Shown: piece after piece, positions 60,435 through 64,000 of the stretch | Numbering within the stretch: the stretch's first letter is position 1 | Layout of the letters: each line of letters opens with the position of its first letter | Source: Streptomyces antibioticus | GTDB taxonomy: Bacteria > Actinomycetota > Actinomycetes > Streptomycetales > Streptomycetaceae | Assembly (NCBI RefSeq): GCF_002019855.1 | Contig: NZ_CM007717.1 | Coordinates: forward strand, 6,333,750-6,397,749 | Reading direction: 5' to 3' | DNA length: 64,000 nt | Made by a program: the position numbers and the translations under genes | Notes under the pieces: model-generated | Told to the model about the DNA's origin: nothing | Databases searched by the model: none | The model's input: only the letters and a program-made list of their open reading frames with translations

Positions 60435-63251
60435 ATGCAGAGCGCCTCGGACCGGCACGAGTACCCCGCCCACTGGGAAGCCGACGTGGTGCTGCGCGAC
60501 GGCGGCACCGCGCGCATCCGCCCCATCACCGTCGATGACGCCGAGCGCCTGGTCAGCTTCTACGAGCAGGTGTCGGACGAGTCGAAGTACTACCGCTTCT
60601 TCGCGCCCTACCCGCGTCTGTCCGCGAAGGACGTCCACCGCTTCACGCACCACGACTTCGTGGACAGGGTGGGACTCGCGGCCACGGTCGGCGGCGAGTT
60701 CATCGCCACCGTACGCTACGACCGCATCGGCGCCGACGGCATGGCCGCCTCCGCCCCGGCCGACGAGGCCGAGGTCGCCTTCCTCGTCCAGGACGCCCAC
60801 CAGGGCCGCGGCGTCGCCTCCACACTCCTCGAACACATCGCGGCCGTCGCGCGCGAGCGCGGCATCCGCCGCTTCGCCGCCGAGGTGCTCCCCGCCAACA
60901 ACAAGATGATCAAGGTCTTCACGGACGCCGGCTACACCCAGAAGCGCAGCTTCGAGGACGGCGTCGTCCACCTGGAGTTCGGCCTCGAACCCACCGAACG
61001 CTCCCTGGCCGTGCAGCGCGCGCGGGAGCAGCGCGCCGAGGCCCACTCGGTACGACGCCTGCTGGTGCCCGGCTCGGTCGCCGTCGTCGGAGCCGGACGC
61101 ACCGCCGGCGGCGTGGGCCGCAGCGTCCTGGACAATCTGCGCGAGGCAGGCTTCACCGGGTCCCTGCACGCCGTCAACAAGGCGTTCCCGGAGGACCTCA
61201 AGCACCTCGACGGCGTGCCCGCGCACCGCTCCGTGCGCGAGATCGCCGAACCCGTCGACCTGGTGGTGGTCGCCGTCCCCGCCGACCATGTGCCCGAGGT
61301 CGTCACCGAGTGCGGTGAACACGGCGTCCAGGGACTCGTCGTGCTGTCCGCCGGCTACGCGGAGAGCGGCCCCGAGGGACGCGAACGCCAGCGCGCGCTG
61401 GTCCGCCAGGCACGCGCGTACGGCATGCGGATCATCGGCCCCAACGCGTTCGGCGTCGTCAACACCTCCCCGCAGGTGCGGCTCAACGCCTCCCTCGCCC
61501 CGGAGATGCCCCGCCCCGGCCGGATCGGCCTGTTCGCCCAGTCGGGCGCCATCGGCATCGCCCTGCTCTCCCGGCTGCACCGGCGCGGCGGCGGCGTCAC
61601 CGGGGTCACCGGCGTCTCCACCTTCGTCGCCTCCGGCAACCGCGCGGACGTCTCCGGCAACGACGTCCTCCAGTACTGGTACGACGACCCCGACACCGAC
61701 GTCGTCCTGATGTACCTGGAGTCCATCGGCAACCCCCGCAAGTTCACCCGGCTCGCGCGGCGCACGGCCGCCGCCAAGCCGCTGGTCGTCGTCCAGGGCG
61801 CCGGATCCGCCCCGCAGGGACACGCGGTCCGCGCGACCCGGCTCCCGCACGCCACGGTCTCCGCGCTGCTGCGCCAGGCCGGGGTGATCCGCGTCGACAC
61901 CATCACCGAACTGGTCGACACGGGACTGCTGCTGGCCCGCCAGCCGCTGCCGACCGGCGCCCGGGTGGCCATCCTCGGCAACTCCGAGTCCCTCGGGCTG
62001 CTCACCTACGACGCGTGTCTCGCCGAGGGGCTGCGGCCGCTGCCCCCGCTGGACCTCACGACGGAGGCCACGGCCGAGGACTTCCACGCCGCCCTCGCCC
62101 GGGCGCTGGGCGACGCCTCGTGCGACGCGGTGGTGGTGACGGCGATACCGGCGATCGGGGAGGCGTCCACGGGGGACGCGGCGCTGGCCGAGGCGCTGCG
62201 CTCCGCCGCGGCCGCGGCGCCCGCGAAGCCGGTCCTCGTCGTCCACGTGGAACTCGGCGGTCTCGCCGCCGCCCTGTCGGCCGCCACCAGCACCGCGCCG
62301 CCCCGCCCCGAGGCGGCCGCCCGCGCGCGTGCCGCGGCGTCGGAGGACGGCGTCCCGCGGCCGCCCGCCGCCGCGGCCCCCGAGGGCGCCCACCTCATCC
62401 CGGCCTACCCCGCCGCCGAGCGCGCGGTGCGGGCCCTCGCCGAGGTCGTGAAGTACGCCCAGTGGCGCCGCGAGGTCGCCGAACCCGGCCGGGTCCCCGA
62501 GTACGACGACATCGACGAGAGGGGCGCCGCCCGGCTCATCGAGGGCCTCCTCGCGCGCGGACAGGGCCTCACCCTGGGCACCGACGACACGTGCGAACTG
62601 CTGGGCCGTTACGGCATCCACCCCCGCCGCGCGATCCCCGCGCCCACCCCCGACGACGCGGCCGCGGCGGCCGCCGCCCTCGGCTACCCGGTCGCCCTCA
62701 AGGCCACCGCCCCGCATCTGCGCCACCGCGCCGACCTGGGCGGCGTCCGCCTCGACCTCGCCGACGAGGAGCAACTGCGACGCTCGTACGCCGAGTTGAC
62801 CGAGATGTTCGGGAAGCCGGAGGAGGTGCGTCCGGTCGTCCAGGCGATGGCCCCGCGCGGGGTCGACACGGTCGTCCGCGCGGTCATCGACCCGGCCGCC
62901 GGGGCCGTGCTCTCCTTCGGGCTCGCCGGGGCCGCCTCCCAGCTCCTCGGCGACATGGCGCACCGCCTGGTCCCGGTCACCGACCGCGACGCGACCTCGC
63001 TGATCCGCTCGATCCGCACGGCGCCCCTGCTGTTCGGCTGGCGCGGCTCGACCCCCGTCGACACCCCCGCCCTGGAGGAGCTGCTGCTGCGCGTCTCCCG
63101 GCTGGTCGACGACCACCCCGAGGTCGTCGCCGTCACCCTGGAACCGGTCGTCGTCGCCCCCCAGGGCCTGAGCGTCCTCGGCGCCTCGGTCCGCCTGGCC
63201 CCACCCCCGGCCCGAGACGACCTCGGCCCCCGCACGCTCCCGGCGTACTGA
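60435..63251 (+). CDS. PatA-like protein lysine acetyltransferase (GNAT plus acyl-CoA synthetase-like domain)
   Basis: 938 residues: an N-terminal GNAT domain (residues 15-180, with the acyl-CoA loop HQGRGVAST), then an ADP-forming acyl-CoA synthetase-like part with a CoA-binding Rossmann domain (VAVVGAGRTAGGVG), a ligase domain (GLFAQSGAIG) and an ATP-grasp domain. This is the arrangement of S. lividans PatA, which acetylates acetyl-CoA synthetase; Salmonella Pat has the reverse order. A His (RLPHATVS) lies where the synthetases carry their phospho-His. TACTCT ends 7 bases before ATG 60435, so the message is probably leaderless. The following 141-residue gene may be in the same operon. Confidence 0.85.
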   Translation: MQSASDRHEYPAHWEADVVLRDGGTARIRPITVDDAERLVSFYEQVSDESKYYRFFAPYPRLSAKDVHRFTHHDFVDRVGLAATVGGEFIATVRYDRIGADGMAASAPADEAEVAFLVQDAHQGRGVASTLLEHIAAVARERGIRRFAAEVLPANNKMIKVFTDAGYTQKRSFEDGVVHLEFGLEPTERSLAVQRAREQRAEAHSVRRLLVPGSVAVVGAGRTAGGVGRSVLDNLREAGFTGSLHAVNKAFPEDLKHLDGVPAHRSVREIAEPVDLVVVAVPADHVPEVVTECGEHGVQGLVVLSAGYAESGPEGRERQRALVRQARAYGMRIIGPNAFGVVNTSPQVRLNASLAPEMPRPGRIGLFAQSGAIGIALLSRLHRRGGGVTGVTGVSTFVASGNRADVSGNDVLQYWYDDPDTDVVLMYLESIGNPRKFTRLARRTAAAKPLVVVQGAGSAPQGHAVRATRLPHATVSALLRQAGVIRVDTITELVDTGLLLARQPLPTGARVAILGNSESLGLLTYDACLAEGLRPLPPLDLTTEATAEDFHAALARALGDASCDAVVVTAIPAIGEASTGDAALAEALRSAAAAAPAKPVLVVHVELGGLAAALSAATSTAPPRPEAAARARAAASEDGVPRPPAAAAPEGAHLIPAYPAAERAVRALAEVVKYAQWRREVAEPGRVPEYDDIDERGAARLIEGLLARGQGLTLGTDDTCELLGRYGIHPRRAIPAPTPDDAAAAAAALGYPVALKATAPHLRHRADLGGVRLDLADEEQLRRSYAELTEMFGKPEEVRPVVQAMAPRGVDTVVRAVIDPAAGAVLSFGLAGAASQLLGDMAHRLVPVTDRDATSLIRSIRTAPLLFGWRGSTPVDTPALEELLLRVSRLVDDHPEVVAVTLEPVVVAPQGLSVLGASVRLAPPPARDDLGPRTLPAY

Positions 63252-63261
63252 GAGAGCCACC

Positions 63262-63687
63262 GTGACCCCTCCCGACGGCACGCCGCCTGGCCCCCTCACC
63301 CTCCCCGAGGGCTCCTGGTGGGACTGGGACGTGATCGCCTGGAACCCGGCGGAACTCCGGCTGGCGGCCGGCCACGACCTCACCTACCACCACGGCCTCG
63401 AACTGGTCTTCGGCGATCCCGCCTTCGTCCGGTGCCCGGCCGCCTTCCAGGACCCGGTCTTCCGGGCTCCCACACCCGACGAGCTGCGGTCGCTGGCCCG
63501 TCGGCTCGGCGAGGCGCCGCCCGTCGTGATCGCCTTCGAGGCCGACGCCGGCGGCACCGAACCCGCGCCCTGCCTCGTCGCCGCCCAGCGGCTGGAAGTC
63601 GTCCAGGGGCAGGTGCTGCGGTACTGGAGCGCGGACCCGGCGCCCGGGCGGCGATTCGCGCCCTGGGTGGGGCCTCCGGGGAGGTGA
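63262..63687 (+). CDS. Short unknown protein downstream of the PatA-like gene
   Basis: 141 residues, no domain recognised. It is aromatic-rich at the start (EGSWWDWDVIAWNP) and has no signal peptide or membrane segment. GTG 63262 has GAGAG 5 bases upstream and the gene begins 10 bases after the patA-like stop, so it is probably the last gene of that transcript. A related short gene follows patA in Streptomyces, but no function is known. Confidence 0.65.
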   Translation: MTPPDGTPPGPLTLPEGSWWDWDVIAWNPAELRLAAGHDLTYHHGLELVFGDPAFVRCPAAFQDPVFRAPTPDELRSLARRLGEAPPVVIAFEADAGGTEPAPCLVAAQRLEVVQGQVLRYWSADPAPGRRFAPWVGPPGR

Positions 63688-63769
63688 GAGGGGTTCGGCC
63701 CTGTTGCGGGGGACGGGGTTGCCCTTGACTGGCCCGGACCGCCCTTACCCACGGATTAGGATGGACGGC

Positions 63770-64000
63770 ATGGCCAAGACCAGTACGACGACCCAGGGGC
63801 TGCGCGCGGCGATCGAGCGCAGCGGCTACTACCCGGCCCTCGTGGCCGAGGCGGTGGAGGCCGCCGTGGGCGGCGAGCCCATCACGTCGTTCCTGGTCCA
63901 CCAGGAGACCACGTTCGACCAGAACGAGGTCCGCCGGCATGTGACGGTGCTGGTCCTCACCGGCAACCGCTTCATCGTCAGCCACACCGACGAGCAGGCC
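63770..64000 (+). CDS. DUF5998 family protein, 5' part
   Basis: The first 77 codons of a gene that continues beyond the window. MAKTSTTTQGLRAAIERSGYY and LVHQETTFDQNEVRRHVTVLVLTG are characteristic of the actinobacterial DUF5998 family, whose function is unknown. A TAGGAT -10 box (63757-63762) ends 7 bases before the ATG, indicating a leaderless transcript. Confidence 0.85.
   Translation, partial: MAKTSTTTQGLRAAIERSGYYPALVAEAVEAAVGGEPITSFLVHQETTFDQNEVRRHVTVLVLTGNRFIVSHTDEQA

Overview
The window is high-GC, tightly packed Streptomyces chromosome. It holds about 48 protein genes, two of them cut by the window edges. No tRNA, rRNA, insertion sequence, prophage or CRISPR array is visible. Many starts are GTG, GTGA/ATGA overlaps link operon genes, and many genes look leaderless (a TAnnnT-type -10 box about 7 bases before the start codon). 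Gene content and order match the conserved core block of S. coelicolor around hflX, lexA, nrdRJ, whiH, hrdB, parE, parC and ptsH. That species assignment comes from remembered gene order and was not checked by alignment.

Layout. 1-5.2 kb: end of a RelA/SpoT-type gene, a secreted M1 aminopeptidase, hflX, and a convergent secreted serine protease. 5.5-9.8 kb: a compact three-gene siderophore-type operon (diaminobutyrate-type aminotransferase, IucA/IucC synthetase, IucB-like acetyltransferase) with no decarboxylase, hydroxylase or iron box in view. 10-27 kb: a genome-maintenance block with a DinG-like helicase, lexA, nrdR-nrdJ, rnhB, recQ fused to a phosphoribosyltransferase-like domain, and two unassigned proteins, interspersed with TerD, DUF4937, phosphatase, ADP-ribosylglycohydrolase and DUF4192 genes. 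27-33 kb: a glycogen-debranching-like protein, an NrtR-like Nudix regulator and an ABC ATPase-permease fusion. 32.7-40 kb: whiH, hrdB, a trypsin-like protease, a DUF7455 protein and parE. 40-47 kb: a membrane protein with a NarL-type two-component system, a DUF485/acetate-symporter pair, and a convergent CitA/CitB-type two-component system. 47-54.6 kb: an iron-box-controlled ferredoxin-like protein, an HTH-citrate synthase fusion, two small unknowns, a repeat-bearing CobW GTPase and parC. 55-64 kb: an M16 peptidase pair, an M23 cell-wall hydrolase behind a c-di-AMP riboswitch, a GntR regulator, ptsH, a PatA-like lysine acetyltransferase, a short unknown and the start of a DUF5998 gene.

How it fits together. 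The main regulatory signal is that the dinG-like and recQ genes, 15 kb apart and on opposite strands, carry the same promoter element: TTGTCAGTG, 8 bases, then a -10 box placed to give a short-leadered or leaderless transcript. This is the LexA-independent (PafBC/RecA-NDp) DNA-damage promoter described in mycobacteria. Together with lexA and its own SOS box, and nrdRJ behind paired NrdR boxes, it suggests a dual-control DNA repair and dNTP-supply island. Other promoter-level readings are an iron box over the -10 of the ferredoxin-like gene, a WhiG-type promoter plus a perfect palindrome in front of whiH, a SigR-like promoter before hrdB, and a c-di-AMP riboswitch before the M23 hydrolase.
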